Below, one piece after another: positions 6,211-14,557 of a stretch of DNA of 14,557 nucleotides. The notes under the pieces are model-generated. The model was not told the origin of the DNA and did no database searches. It worked only from the letters and a program-made list of their open reading frames with translations. How positions within the stretch are numbered: the first letter of the stretch is position 1; every line of letters begins with the position of its first letter. Both the position numbers and the translations under genes were made by a program. This DNA comes from Parvularia atlantis (Eukaryota > Opisthokonta > Rotosphaerida), in the NCBI GenBank assembly GCA_943704415.1, contig CALSCO010001168.1:1-14557 (forward strand). The letters are read 5' to 3'.

Positions 6211-9200
6211 ATGTCGGTCGACGACCCGGCCGTCGCCCGCGCCGTCGTCGACGTGCTCGCGACGGTGCTGGACGACCTGATCGTGCGGCCGGCGAGTGCA
6301 GGCTGTGGGGGGACGATCGCGAAGCCGGCCGCATCGACCGCAACGCAGACGCAGCAGACGCAGCAGACGCAGCAGACACACGCGCATCGCTATCTGCCGT
6401 GGGGCCGGCGGCGCGAGGCGTCCGCGTCGTCGGGGACATCGGGGACGTCGGCGGCTGTGCCCGTGCCGCCACTGATCGCCGAGGCGGAGGCGGAGGCGGC
6501 CGCCGTGGCCGAGCCCGGGCCGAAGCCGACGCTGTTGCAGCGGCTGCTGCGCGGCTACCGCGACAGCTGCGCGCGCACGCACGCGACGTACCACTTTGTG
6601 CTGGTGCGCCGGCGTGTGCACCGCGTCGGCTGATCGGTGCGCTGAACGCGCCGCGCAGATGTTCCGGCTGGGCGCGCGTGAGGGCGAGACGCACCGCAAC
6701 CAGCGCGAGATCGAGGAGCGGCTGCAGGCGCTGCTCCGCCCCGGGCTGGAGCTGTTCATTGAGGGTGCGCACAGCGCGAGCGTGCGCCGGGTGTGCTGTG
6801 GGCTGACTGGACGCATCGCAGGGTCGAGCAAGTTTGGCGGCGTGCTGGTCGCGTTCGTGCGGCTGCCGCAGGCGCGTATGGTCGAGGAGTGGCATCGCGC
6901 GACGCTGAGCGACTGGCTCAACGGCGTGGGGCGGGCGATGATCAGCGACGTCGCACCCGAGTGCGTCACGCGCGTCAGCCCCTGCTGCCCAGCTCACATG
7001 GGGAGGCGCGCGCGCGCGCGCGTAGCACGTTCACCACGGCGCAGCAGCTGCGACTGTGCCACAACGTGCTCAGCGAGGCCGACTGCCTCGGTACGCGGCG
7101 TCCCGTGGTGCCGGCGGGCGATGAGCGCTGAACTCGGCGCCGCGGCGCAGGCCAGGACTTTGAGTCGGACCCGCTGCTGCACGCGACCTTCCCTCTGCAC
7201 GACCGCGCGTTCAACGTGCGCTGGCTGTTGGGCTTCCCGCCGGCGCCGCTCCTGTCTCGCGTGCTGCTGAGCGAGGGGCATCTGGACGAGATCCGCGACC
7301 AGTACGGCGAGGAGGTGCTGTGGCGTGGGCGTGTGCCCGCTGGCGCACTGACGCCCACGGCACCAGGTCGCTTTCTACTTTGCTTTTCTCAACTATTACC
7401 TGTACTGGCTTGTGCCACCGGCGGTGCTGGGCGTGGTGCTGTTTGTGGTCCTGGGCGCGTTCTCGATGGTGCACGCGCTCGCGACGGTCCTGTGGGCGAC
7501 GCTCTTCTTCTTCTTCTGGCGACGGCGCGCGGCGGCGGTGCGTTTGCTGCGGTGCTGCGCCTCCCGCGCCTCACTCTTACGCTGCCGCTGCGCCGCCAGC
7601 TCGCGCACCGCTGGGGTACGCAAAACTTCTCGCACACGGAGCGCGTGCGGCGCACGTTCCGGCGCCAGCAGCGCTCGCGGCGCTCGGCGGACGACTTTAT
7701 GGCCGCCGACCGCGACTACCCCGGGTGCGCGTGCTCGCTGGTGCAGCGTGTGCAGCGAGCTCACGCGGTGTGCATCGCGCCCAGGCTGTGGCGGCACACG
7801 AAGCGCGTGCTGACCATCCCGCTCGTGCTGCTCAGCTACAGCGTCGTTGTCGCGGTCGTCGCGCTGATCATGCTGTCCGAGGTGCGCAGCTGGCGCGCGG
7901 CTGGCGGCCCCTGCCGACCGTGCTCGCCGCGCAGGTGCTGCTCAAGGACGTGTACCGCGGGCCGCTGCACCAGTACACCAAATTCATCCCGACTGTGCTG
8001 TTTGCGGCGCTCGTGCCGCAGCTCAACCGGGTCTACCAGAGCGTGGCCGTGCGGCTGAACGACTGGGAGGACTACCGCACAGACTCCGAGTACGGCCAGA
8101 TGCTCGTGCGCAAGCTGTTCCTGTTCAACTTCTTCACGGCGTACTTTGTGCTGTTCTTCCTCGCAACGGTCTACGTGCCGTTTGCGGACGAGATCCTCGC
8201 GTTCATGGGCCGCTATGTCGACATTAACCCGTGCGCGTCGCGCGCCGCCGGCATGCTGACGTGGACGACTCACGCGATTGCACCCGCGCAGCGACATCGT
8301 GATCGGGCGCGACCACCTCGTGACCAAGCTGGCCACGATCCTGGTCACGGGCCAGATCATCAGCTTTGTCAACGAGGCATGTTGCCCCGAGGCACGCAAA
8401 ACGCGTAGTTGACCGCCCTGCGCTGCAGGTGATCCTGCCCTTCGTCAAGGGCACGGTCAAAGCCAACGTGAGCCAGATCAAGGAGCAGCTGGCGCGGCGG
8501 CGGCAGCGGCGGCGGGCGCAGCGGGACGCGGCCGCGGCGAAGCAGATGGCGGAGGCCGAGGACAACGCCGACGACGCCGACGACGCCTCGACCGCGCCGG
8601 GCGTGGCCGAGGACACGGCTGAGGACGAGGCGATGCAGGCGCACTTCCTCTCGCGCGTGCTGGCCGAGGCCGAGCAGCAGTCGTACGAGCCGACGGCCGA
8701 CTACACCGAGGTGCGTGCTGCCGCTGGCGTACTTGCGTGCGCGCATTGAGCACGTGCGCAGATGGTCGTGCAGTTTGGCTACGTTACGCTGTTTTCGGTC
8801 GTGTGGCCCTTCGCGCCGCTCGCCGCGCTGATCAACAACCTGGTCGAGATCCGCGCAGACCCGATCAAGATCGCCCTGGCCGCGCGTAAGGCCGTGCCGC
8901 TGCGCGCCGACGGCATCGGCGCGTGGGCGGACCTGATCGCGGGCCTGGCGTGGATGGGCGCGGTCGTCGAGGTCGCGCTGGCCCTGTTTTACGGTGCGGC
9001 ACGCGCTGCCCGTGCCGTGCTGCGCGGTCTCACGCGCCGGCTGGGCAGGGCCGTACTTTACCGCGCCGTCGGGCACATTCTTTGCCGGTGCGTGCGCGTG
9101 TCCACACCAGGCGAGGCATCGCACTTACGCGTACACACGCGCAGACGTCGTCCTCGCCTACAGCCCGTTCTCGCCCGCCGTGACCAAGCTGGTCCTGGTC

Positions 9201-9844
9201 GTCGCGCTCGAGCACGTCTTTTTCGCGCTGTGGTACTTTTGCGAGAACTCGATTGACGCCGTGCCATGGGAGGTCAAGGAGGTGCGTGCTCTCGTCCGCT
9301 GCTGTTCTGCTTGCGTGCTCTCGTCCGCTGCCGTTTTGCTTGCGTGCTCTCGTCCCCGCTCAGTGCTGCCCGCGCGTCCACAGGACATGCGCCGTCAAGA
9401 GTACCACGTCAAACAGCGCTTGGCGTCGAACCGCACGTCGGCGCCTGGAGCGCCGGCCGGCATGGGTGTCGTGGTCGAGGACGAGGTCTCGGCCGCGGCT
9501 GCGCTCAACCGGTCAACAGGCGGGCGCTGGGGCGGGCTCGGGCGCATCTGGTGCACAGAGGCCTGAACGCCAAGCATGATCGCTGATCGACGCCGCGGCC
9601 GCGCCCTGCGCAGGAATCGCCTCGCGTCGCGCGTGCCGCACAACCCGTCGAGCCTCGCGGGCACGGCGCCGGTGACGCTGGCCGAGCCGGCGCAGCCCGA
9701 GACGGACGTGATCGGTGCGTGCGCGCGCGTGCAACGGTGCACGCGCTCGCCTGACACAACGCGCGGTACGCAGAAGAGCAGCAGCGGTGGGAGGCGGCGC
9801 GGGAGCTGATGCAGCGCGCGCTGAAGCGTGTTGCAGTGTCATGA
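6211..9844 (+). CDS. Anoctamin / TMEM16 family membrane protein, Ist2-like (17 exons)
   Basis: Exons: 6211-6603, 6659-6764, 6822-6960, 7026-7090, 7151-7314, 7367-7537, 7600-7724, 7785-7881, 7935-8230, 8292-8376, 8429-8710, 8762-8993, 9049-9087, 9145-9281, 9384-9550, 9614-9714, 9774-9844. They total 2,670 nt, 889 aa. Anoctamins are ten-helix Ca2+-regulated scramblases/ion channels; Ist2 tethers ER to plasma membrane. Blocks seen: FPLHD (248-252), YGEEVAFYFAFL, LAHRWGT, VYRGPL, KLFLFNFFTAYFV, TGQIISFVNE, DYTEMVVQFGYVTLFSVVWP (638-657) and INNLVEIRAD (665-674). D638, E641, E670 and D674 align with acidic Ca2+ ligands of helices 7 and 8 of TMEM16A. An acidic/Ala linker (about 560-625) precedes helix 7. 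The C-terminus is a roughly 90-residue flexible stretch ending in a basic, helix-prone tail (RELMQRALKRVAVS), reminiscent of the lipid-binding end of Ist2. ATG 6211 is inferred from its position beyond the divergent gene. Confidence 0.93.
6340..6378 (+). repeat. (ACGCAGCAG)n trinucleotide-type repeat encoding Thr-Gln-Gln run
   Basis: Three to four imperfect ACGCAGCAG units within anoctamin exon 1 encode TQTQQTQQTQQT in the cytosolic, low-complexity N-terminal region. The unit is a multiple of three, so length changes keep the frame. Confidence 0.75.
8377..8428 (+). other. GC-AG intron in the anoctamin gene
   Basis: The exons joined here read FVNE and VILPF, both phase 0 and matching the family order, yet the intron begins GCATGT rather than GT. 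It ends CTGCAG and contains an in-frame stop if retained. No GT in the neighbourhood gives a compatible phase. Confidence 0.7.
9283..9355 (+). repeat. 29-bp tandem repeat (about 2.5 copies) inside anoctamin intron 14
   Basis: Units at 9283-9311 and 9312-9340 differ at two positions; a third partial copy runs 9341-9355. The unit begins TGCGTGCTCTCGTCC, that is, right at the splice donor. The host intron 9282-9383 is 102 nt, nearly twice the usual length here. Confidence 0.85.
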
Positions 9845-9883
9845 GAGCTTTGCCGTGCAGCAGCACAACAGGGGGGATGGAGC
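9845..9883. other. 39-bp convergent spacer between anoctamin and CLC stop codons
   Basis: The anoctamin TGA ends at 9844 and the CLC TAG (minus strand) ends at 9884. Both 3' untranslated regions must extend into the opposite gene or be extremely short. No polyadenylation hexamer was recognised. Confidence 0.6.
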
Positions 9884-12610
9884 CTATGCCTTGCTTGCGT
9901 TCGGGTCCGGGACAGGCTGATTCCCGACGCGCACCTGCACAGTACCCGTCAGCAGGGGCGCGGTGGCCGGCCGCAGCGCGCACCAGGTACGCGTAAAAGT
10001 TGTAGGGTGAGACGATCTTGGACGTGAACGCGGCCAGCGTGGCCACGGCCATGGCCGGGAAGATGTGCGAGTTTTGGAAGCGTGTGAGCTCGCTGCGTCG
10101 CGTCGTCTGTGGGTGCACGCATGCGCGCGCGGCCAACAGGCACGCACTAGGCCACCATGAGCGCCGTGAACGGGCCCTGCGTCACGCCGGCAAAGTGGCC
10201 GACCATGGCGAAGATGACGACGGTCTCACTCGGCGCGAACGAGCACAAGTAGGCGAGGATGCGGCCGTAGCCGACGCCGATCGTGATCGCGGGGACGAAG
10301 AGGCCGCCGGTTACGCCCGTGAACGCGCAGCACAGCGACGCCAGCGCCTTGAGCGGGCCGTAGAGGATAAAGTCGACGTCCGTGCCAAAGTCGCCGCGCG
10401 ACGCCGCGTCCAGGATCTCGTACGAGAATTCGGTGCCGGGGCCGTACACGCTGCCCTGTGCGGCCGTGAGCGCGCGCGCGCGGCCCTGTGTGTTTGTGCT
10501 CGCAGCGCGGGACGCACCTGCGTGAACGCGCCGAGGACGACGACAATGAAGCCCATCAGTGCAGCGAAGGGCAGGTTCCACTTGGCCACGAGCTGCGGGT
10601 GCGCCTTGCGGAACTTGTTGCTCTCGACGACGAGGCGGCTGCGCGGCGGGCACGCGTGAGTCGCGCGCGCATACACGGACGCAGTTGCCGCACCAGAACG
10701 CGCCGCCCAGCAGGCCCATGAGGATGCCGACGATGGGCACGGCGCCCCACTCGGCGGCGACGTACGGTTGGTCGCGCTCGCCAAAGTACGGCTCGTATCT
10801 GCGCCTACGTCAGCGCACGGTGAGCGGCGCAGCACAGCGCCGCGCACCCCACGATGCTGGACGACACGAGGCCGCCGATGGCGAGCATCGTCACGACGGT
10901 GATGCGCTGGCCAAAGTGCTCAAACTCGCCCGAGATCTCCTCGATCGCAAACACGAGGCCGGTCAGCGGCGCGCTGAAGATGCAGCCGAGGGCCGTCGCG
11001 GCGCCAGCCTGGGGGGCCGGCACGGGTGAGCGAGATGCGCGCGCACATCGGGCTCGACAGACCATGATTGCACCCTTCTGGTAGAAGAACGGCAGGTCGG
11101 CGACCTTTTGGAAGGCCGAGCCGATGCTGGCACCGATCTGCACGATCGGGCCCTCGGGGCCGACCGACGCTCCGCTGTGCCCCGCGCACCGCGTCAATCA
11201 GCCCGCGCGGCCAGGCCGCGCGCAGCACACCTCAGGATCGTCAGCACGCTCATGAAGAACTTGGCCACGGCCAGCCGGAGCGAGATGTGACCTTGTTGCG
11301 CGGCGAGCGTCAGTCTTTCGACTCGCGTTGCCAGCTGCCACGCGCACCCTCGTACAGGCCGCCGTTCCACAGGTCGTCCCAGATCGACTCGGGCACGCGC
11401 TTGGGCTTGGTGCCGCTGAGGCGGTACGCGAGCAGCACCTTTGGGATGCCGCTGCCCTGGATGCCGACGAAGAACTTCGGCGCTCGCGCGCGTCAGTACG
11501 AGGCGCACACAACGCGCGCGCGGCCGCGCACCTTGTCGGAGATGAAGACGATGATCGGCAGGGCCACCGGCAGGACGACAAACATCACGTAGGGCTGCGC
11601 GGCCACAAGGTCCATCGTTGCCTGTGCGCGGCGGCGTGAGGCCTGTGACGCGGGGCACGGGTGCGTCACAGCGCAGACCGTGTGGGACAGGATGATCATC
11701 TCCTCCATCGCGAGCGCGACCAGCGCGATGGTCGGGCCCGCCGCGAGGAAGATGGCGAACTTGAGCACGTCGATCCAGGTGAGGTTCTTGATCCTGCGTT
11801 GCGCCCCGCGCCCCGTGCATGAGCAGGCCGGTGGATGGCGGTTGCGGCGCGCGCCCGCGCACGTGTCCAGCCACGGCATGCGTGAGATCCACACGTCCGG
11901 CACGATGTCCGAGCACGGCGGCTGGTGCGACAGCTCGAGGTGCGGCGGCAGCGCGTCTGCGGGCTGCCGTCAGTCGTGCCTCGTGCGATGCAGCAGCCCG
12001 ATCAGCACCGTGATGCGCCCCGGGCGCGGCGGCCGCCGGCGTGGGCACGATGTAGACGTTGCCGGTGCTGGCGGCGGCGGCGCTGCCGTTGGAGAGCGGC
12101 ACGAGGCCGATGGTGCTGTCGCCCTGCGACGGCTGGTGCACGAGCAGCATCGACGTACTCGCGGCGTTGTCGGACGAGTTGATGCGCACGCCGCCGCTGC
12201 CGAGCGGCACGCCGAGCGTCGTCGTATCGCCCGCGAGATCGACGCCGGCTGCGTCGTGGACCCTGTTGCCGCCGCCGGCCCGCTTCTTCTTCTTCCTGGC
12301 GGCGTCGCCCGCGCCGCCGCTGCTGTCGACCGTGCCGTCGGGCAGGAGCGTGGCCATGTCGTGGTCGCCTGCGATGTGAAGAGCGGAAGTTTTGTTACGG
12401 GGGCTGCACCACGCCGCCCGTGTGCGCCGCAAACGACCCATCGACCCGCCGTCTCCCTTAACCCGTCCATCCGCGAAACCGGCCCGCGCAGCCTGTGCAG
12501 CCGCAGTCCCGCCCCGCGGCACCTTGCGCGCCGGCCGCGTCGTCGTCGTGGTCGGCCGAGCCGAAGACGTCGAAGCCGGCGCTACCCATCTCGCCGCTGT
12601 CGGAGCGCAT
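9884..12610 (-). CDS. CLC family chloride channel / Cl-/H+ antiporter lacking CBS domains (14 exons)
   Basis: Exons in transcript order: 12610-12523, 12368-12009, 11956-11863, 11793-11679, 11621-11532, 11474-11348, 11291-11231, 11174-11063, 11008-10848, 10798-10694, 10638-10518, 10455-10148, 10092-9984, 9934-9884. They total 1,902 nt, 633 aa. CLC selectivity motifs are present: GSGIP (256-260), GPEGP with gating Glu E319 (317-321), IEE with E373 matching the proton glutamate of exchangers, and GVTGGLFVP (525-533). The late block HFAGVTQGPFTALMVAYELT and NFYAYL resembles bacterial CLCs. Both glutamates suggest 2Cl-/H+ exchange. The roughly 170-residue N-terminus is hydrophilic with a KKKKR run (55-59) and D33-xxx-LL, a possible acidic dileucine sorting signal. 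The chain stops about 20 residues after the last helix, so no CBS pair. The start is uncertain: the first intron (154 nt) is long, and ATG 12357 could instead begin a 600-aa form. Two introns use AAG acceptors. Confidence 0.92.
12384..12390. promoter_or_regulatory. CGGAAGT motif just upstream of CLC alternative start
   Basis: CGGAAGT followed by TTT lies 27 nt upstream of the alternative CLC start codon (12357, minus strand). The same core occurs at 361-366, 13099-13105 and, inverted, 13128-13134. It may be a promoter element, which would favour the shorter CLC start; the role is inferred from recurrence only. Confidence 0.3.
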
Positions 12611-12773
12611 CGTTATGCGTCTCGATCTCTCGTGGCGCCTCTGGCGAGGCAACGAGGCAGCGAGGCGGCGAAGCAGCAGCGAAGCAAACGAGCAGCCCGC
12701 GAGCGAAGCAGCAGCGGCGACGACGCCGACATACGCGCTAGCAAGGACCCCGCGAAAGACACCGTGGCCGCGG

Positions 12774-12830
12774 CATGGCCGCGGAGTGGATGCAGCATGG
12801 CCGCGGAGTGGATGCAGCATGGCCGCGGAG
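12774..12830. repeat. 22-bp tandem repeat, 2.6 copies, with embedded CCGCGG palindromes
   Basis: Two identical units (CATGGCCGCGGAGTGGATGC plus AG) at 12774-12795 and 12796-12817 are followed by a partial copy to 12830. Each carries a CCGCGG palindrome. The 22-bp unit is not a multiple of three, which argues against a coding repeat. Confidence 0.9.
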
Positions 12831-13231
12831 GCGACGAGGAAGCTCGGGTGCGGCGCGCGCTGCGGACGCCGCGTGCGGCCCCGACGGCGCCCGCGGAGGT
12901 CGCCGGAGGCGCCCTGGGCGGAAGGGGGAGAGCGGCGGAGGCGCGCGCAGAACGCGAAGCAGCGAGAGGCACTCTGCGACAAGGAGCAGCACACAGCGCC
13001 GCCACCGCACTGGCCCTGCCCGCCAACAGCCGCGTCATGCGCGGATCCCGCACCGCGCGCCGCCCATGCCCGCCCGCCCGCCGTTCGCCGCCACAAATCG
13101 GAAGTTTGTCCGTCGCCGGCGCGCTTCACTTCCGCAGCGAGATCACGCGCAACGGCGCATGCGCCCACCCGCACACGGCGCACAGCACGGGCGTGTGACC
13201 AGCAGGCCGAGCAGGCGCCGTGCGGGTAAGG

Positions 13232-13257
13232 GCAGCACAGCCGTGCAGCACAGCCGT
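13232..13257. repeat. 13-bp direct tandem repeat upstream of CPOX
   Basis: GCAGCACAGCCGT occurs twice back to back (13232-13244, 13245-13257), about 90 bp before the CPOX start codon. No function is assigned. Confidence 0.75.
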
Positions 13258-13342
13258 GAAGCAGCGCGGCAACCGAGATCGCAATATGCGTCACCACTGG
13301 TGATCAACGTGTAGCGGGACGGACGCAGCGGCGCCAGGAGCG

Positions 13343-14557
13343 ATGACCACTTGGCGCATCCGCGCGCTCGGCGCGTGGGCCCATCGCGCGCGCGCGCGGC
13401 CCGTGCTGCTGGTGGTGGCGGCGGCGGCGGTGCTGCGCGGCGGGAGCGATGTGGTGCACGCCGAGCCGCACGAGGAGCCGGTGCGCAGGTGTTTGTCGAT
13501 CGCGGCTTGCGCTGATCGCGAGCAGATGCGCAGGCGGATGGAGCTGTTTGTGAAGGAGGCGCAGGCGCAGATCGTGCGCGCGCTCGAGCAGGCCGACGGC
13601 GCGGGCAGGTTCCGGCGCGACCAGTGGACGCGGCCTGAGGGTGGCGAGGGCATCTCGTGCGTGCTGCAGGATGGGCGCGTGTTTGAGAAGGCCGGCGTGA
13701 TGGTCTCGGTCGTGCACGGCAAGCTGCCGCCAGGTGCGCGGCGTGGTGTTGCGTGCGGGCGCGTGCGCGCTGACTGCGGTGGCCGCAGCGGCCGTGCGCG
13801 AGATGTCGAGCCGCGGCGGCCCCGCGCGCGAGCTGCAGGCGATCGAGGGCGAGCACCTGCCGTTCTTCGCCGCGGGCATCAGCCTGATCGTGCACGCGCA
13901 CAACCCACACGTGCCCACGGTGCACATGAACTACCGCTACTTTGAGGTCGAGGCCGCGGGGCGGCGCGTCGCGTGGTTTGGCGGCGGTGCCGACCTGACG
14001 CCAAGCTACCTCGTGGACGAGGTGTGCTGTGCGGCACACACGCGCTGCGGGCCGGGCTGACGCGCGGGTGCCGCCAGGACGCCGAGCACTTTCACCGGAC
14101 ACTCAAGGCCGCGTGCGACGCGCACGACCACGCGTTCTACCCGACGTACAAGAAGGCGTGCGACGAGTACTTTGTGATCAAGCACCGCGGCGAGGCGCGT
14201 GGTGTCGGTGGCATTTTCTTCGACGACCTGGCTTCGCCGACGGTCGAACGCACGTTCAGCTTCATCCGGTGCGCCTTGCGTACGGCGTGGCGTGCGCGTG
14301 CGGGCTCATGCGCCGGCCGCCAGCGACTGCTGCTCTGCGTTCGTCCCGGCCTACCTCCCGATCGTGCAGCGGCGCAAGGACACGCCCTACACCGAAGCAC
14401 GTGCGTGGCTGCGGAGATGCGGAGATGCGGTGCTGCGCGGTTGGTGCGCGGTTGGTGGTGCCGTTCGTGCTGCCTCCTCTCGCCGTTCGCGCCGCCCGTT
14501 CACGCTCACGTGCGCCGCAGAGAAGCAGTGGCAGCAGCTGCGGCGCGGGCGCTACGT
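13343..14557 (+). CDS. Coproporphyrinogen III oxidase, oxygen-dependent (partial, runs off right edge)
   Basis: Exons: 13343-13480, 13526-13733, 13789-14021, 14078-14268, 14324-14400, 14521->14557, giving about 294 aa; probably 60-70 residues lie beyond the edge. The enzyme oxidatively decarboxylates coproporphyrinogen III to protoporphyrinogen IX in haem synthesis. Signature blocks in order: [109 protein letters not shown] and [11 protein letters not shown]. The His of PTVHMNYR and Asp of GGADLTP are conserved active-site residues. The N-terminus is Arg-rich ([20 protein letters not shown]), followed by a hydrophobic [11 protein letters not shown] stretch, like a bipartite intermembrane-space presequence. 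The first intron (13481-13525, 45 nt) keeps frame and might be exonic. One common family position is Glu rather than Gly (GGEG). Identity is very secure. Confidence 0.95.
14401..14520 (+). other. Long (120-nt) CPOX intron with internal tandem repeats
   Basis: The donor is GTGCGTGG and the acceptor CCGCAG; splicing joins YTEA to [12 protein letters not shown] in the correct phase. It contains GCGGAGAT twice (14411-14426) and the 11-bp GCGCGGTTGGT twice (14435-14456), accounting for part of its excess length over the usual 50-60 nt. Confidence 0.8.

Larger units (their letters stand above)
12611..13342. promoter_or_regulatory. Divergent CLC / coproporphyrinogen oxidase intergenic region, repeat-rich
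   Basis: These 732 bp separate the CLC start (12610, minus) and the CPOX start (13343, plus). Open frames cross it on both strands, but they are Arg/Ala/Pro-rich, match no family and reflect GC content. It holds a purine-rich degenerate GCGAGGCA/GCGAAGCA repeat (about 12644-12720), a 22-bp tandem repeat (12774-12830), a CGGAAGT pair at 13099-13105 and (inverted) 13128-13134, and two 13-bp GCAGCACAGCCGT copies at 13232-13257. It presumably contains both promoters; no gene can be supported. Confidence 0.5.

Noticed and set aside
9395-10136. Minus-strand frames running from the CLC end into the anoctamin 3' exons
   Set aside because: Only the parts at 9984-10092 and 9884-9934 fit CLC exons; the rest is antisense to anoctamin.
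12458-13297. Long minus-strand frame (279 codons) and overlapping plus-strand frames in the CLC/CPOX intergenic region
   Set aside because: The protein composition is Arg/Ala/Cys-rich, it covers tandem repeats of non-triplet period, and no family motif is visible apart from the small part used as CLC exon 1.
1-14557. Bacterial operon, giant-virus segment, mobile element or CRISPR array
   Set aside because: Spliceosomal introns throughout, a pol III tRNA gene with internal boxes, alternating strands and eukaryotic families argue for nuclear DNA. No transposase, terminal inverted repeats or spaced repeat array were found.

Overview
This is a GC-rich (roughly two thirds G+C by eye) nuclear segment from a eukaryote with a compact genome. 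Its genes are cut by many very short spliceosomal introns, mostly 45-65 nt. The donor consensus is GTGCG(T/C/G), a branch-like CTRAC/CTGAC motif lies near the 3' end, and acceptors are usually CGCAG. Each frame break in the large genes coincides with such an intron. The spliced reading frames of the three complete multi-exon genes each sum to an exact multiple of three. Standard stop codons (TAA, TAG, TGA) are used. A microbial eukaryote (alga, protist or fungus) fits; the lineage cannot be fixed from sequence reading alone.

Layout, left to right: (1) the 5' part of a minus-strand leucine-rich-repeat gene running off the left edge; (2) a divergently oriented, complete M16 metallopeptidase gene of the insulin-degrading-enzyme/Ste23 type (478-4324, 16 exons, about 1,004 aa) ending in the peroxisomal-type tripeptide AKL; (3) a minus-strand tRNA-Val(AAC) with a pol III T-run; (4) a single-exon minus-strand type II membrane glycosyltransferase related to the GT domain of PLOD/lysyl hydroxylases; (5) head-to-head with it across only 61 bp, a 17-exon anoctamin/TMEM16 gene closest in motif pattern to Ist2 (6211-9844, 889 aa); (6) tail-to-tail with that across 39 bp, a 14-exon CLC chloride channel/antiporter on the minus strand (9884-12610, 633 aa) that lacks the CBS domains usual in eukaryotic CLCs; (7) a repeat-rich divergent intergenic region of about 730 bp; (8) the 5' part of a plus-strand coproporphyrinogen III oxidase gene that runs off the right edge and has a mitochondrial-type N-terminus.

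These are ordinary housekeeping and membrane functions: peptide degradation, lumenal glycosylation, lipid/ion transport at membranes, anion/proton exchange and haem synthesis. There is no sign that they form a pathway or an operon. The genes alternate in strand, with divergent and convergent neighbours packed closely. No mobile element, CRISPR array or viral gene was seen. The most unusual material lies in gene structure (a 7-nt microexon, a GC-AG intron, AAG acceptors, introns lengthened by tandem duplication) and in two protein architectures: a stand-alone PLOD-like glycosyltransferase and a CLC without CBS domains.
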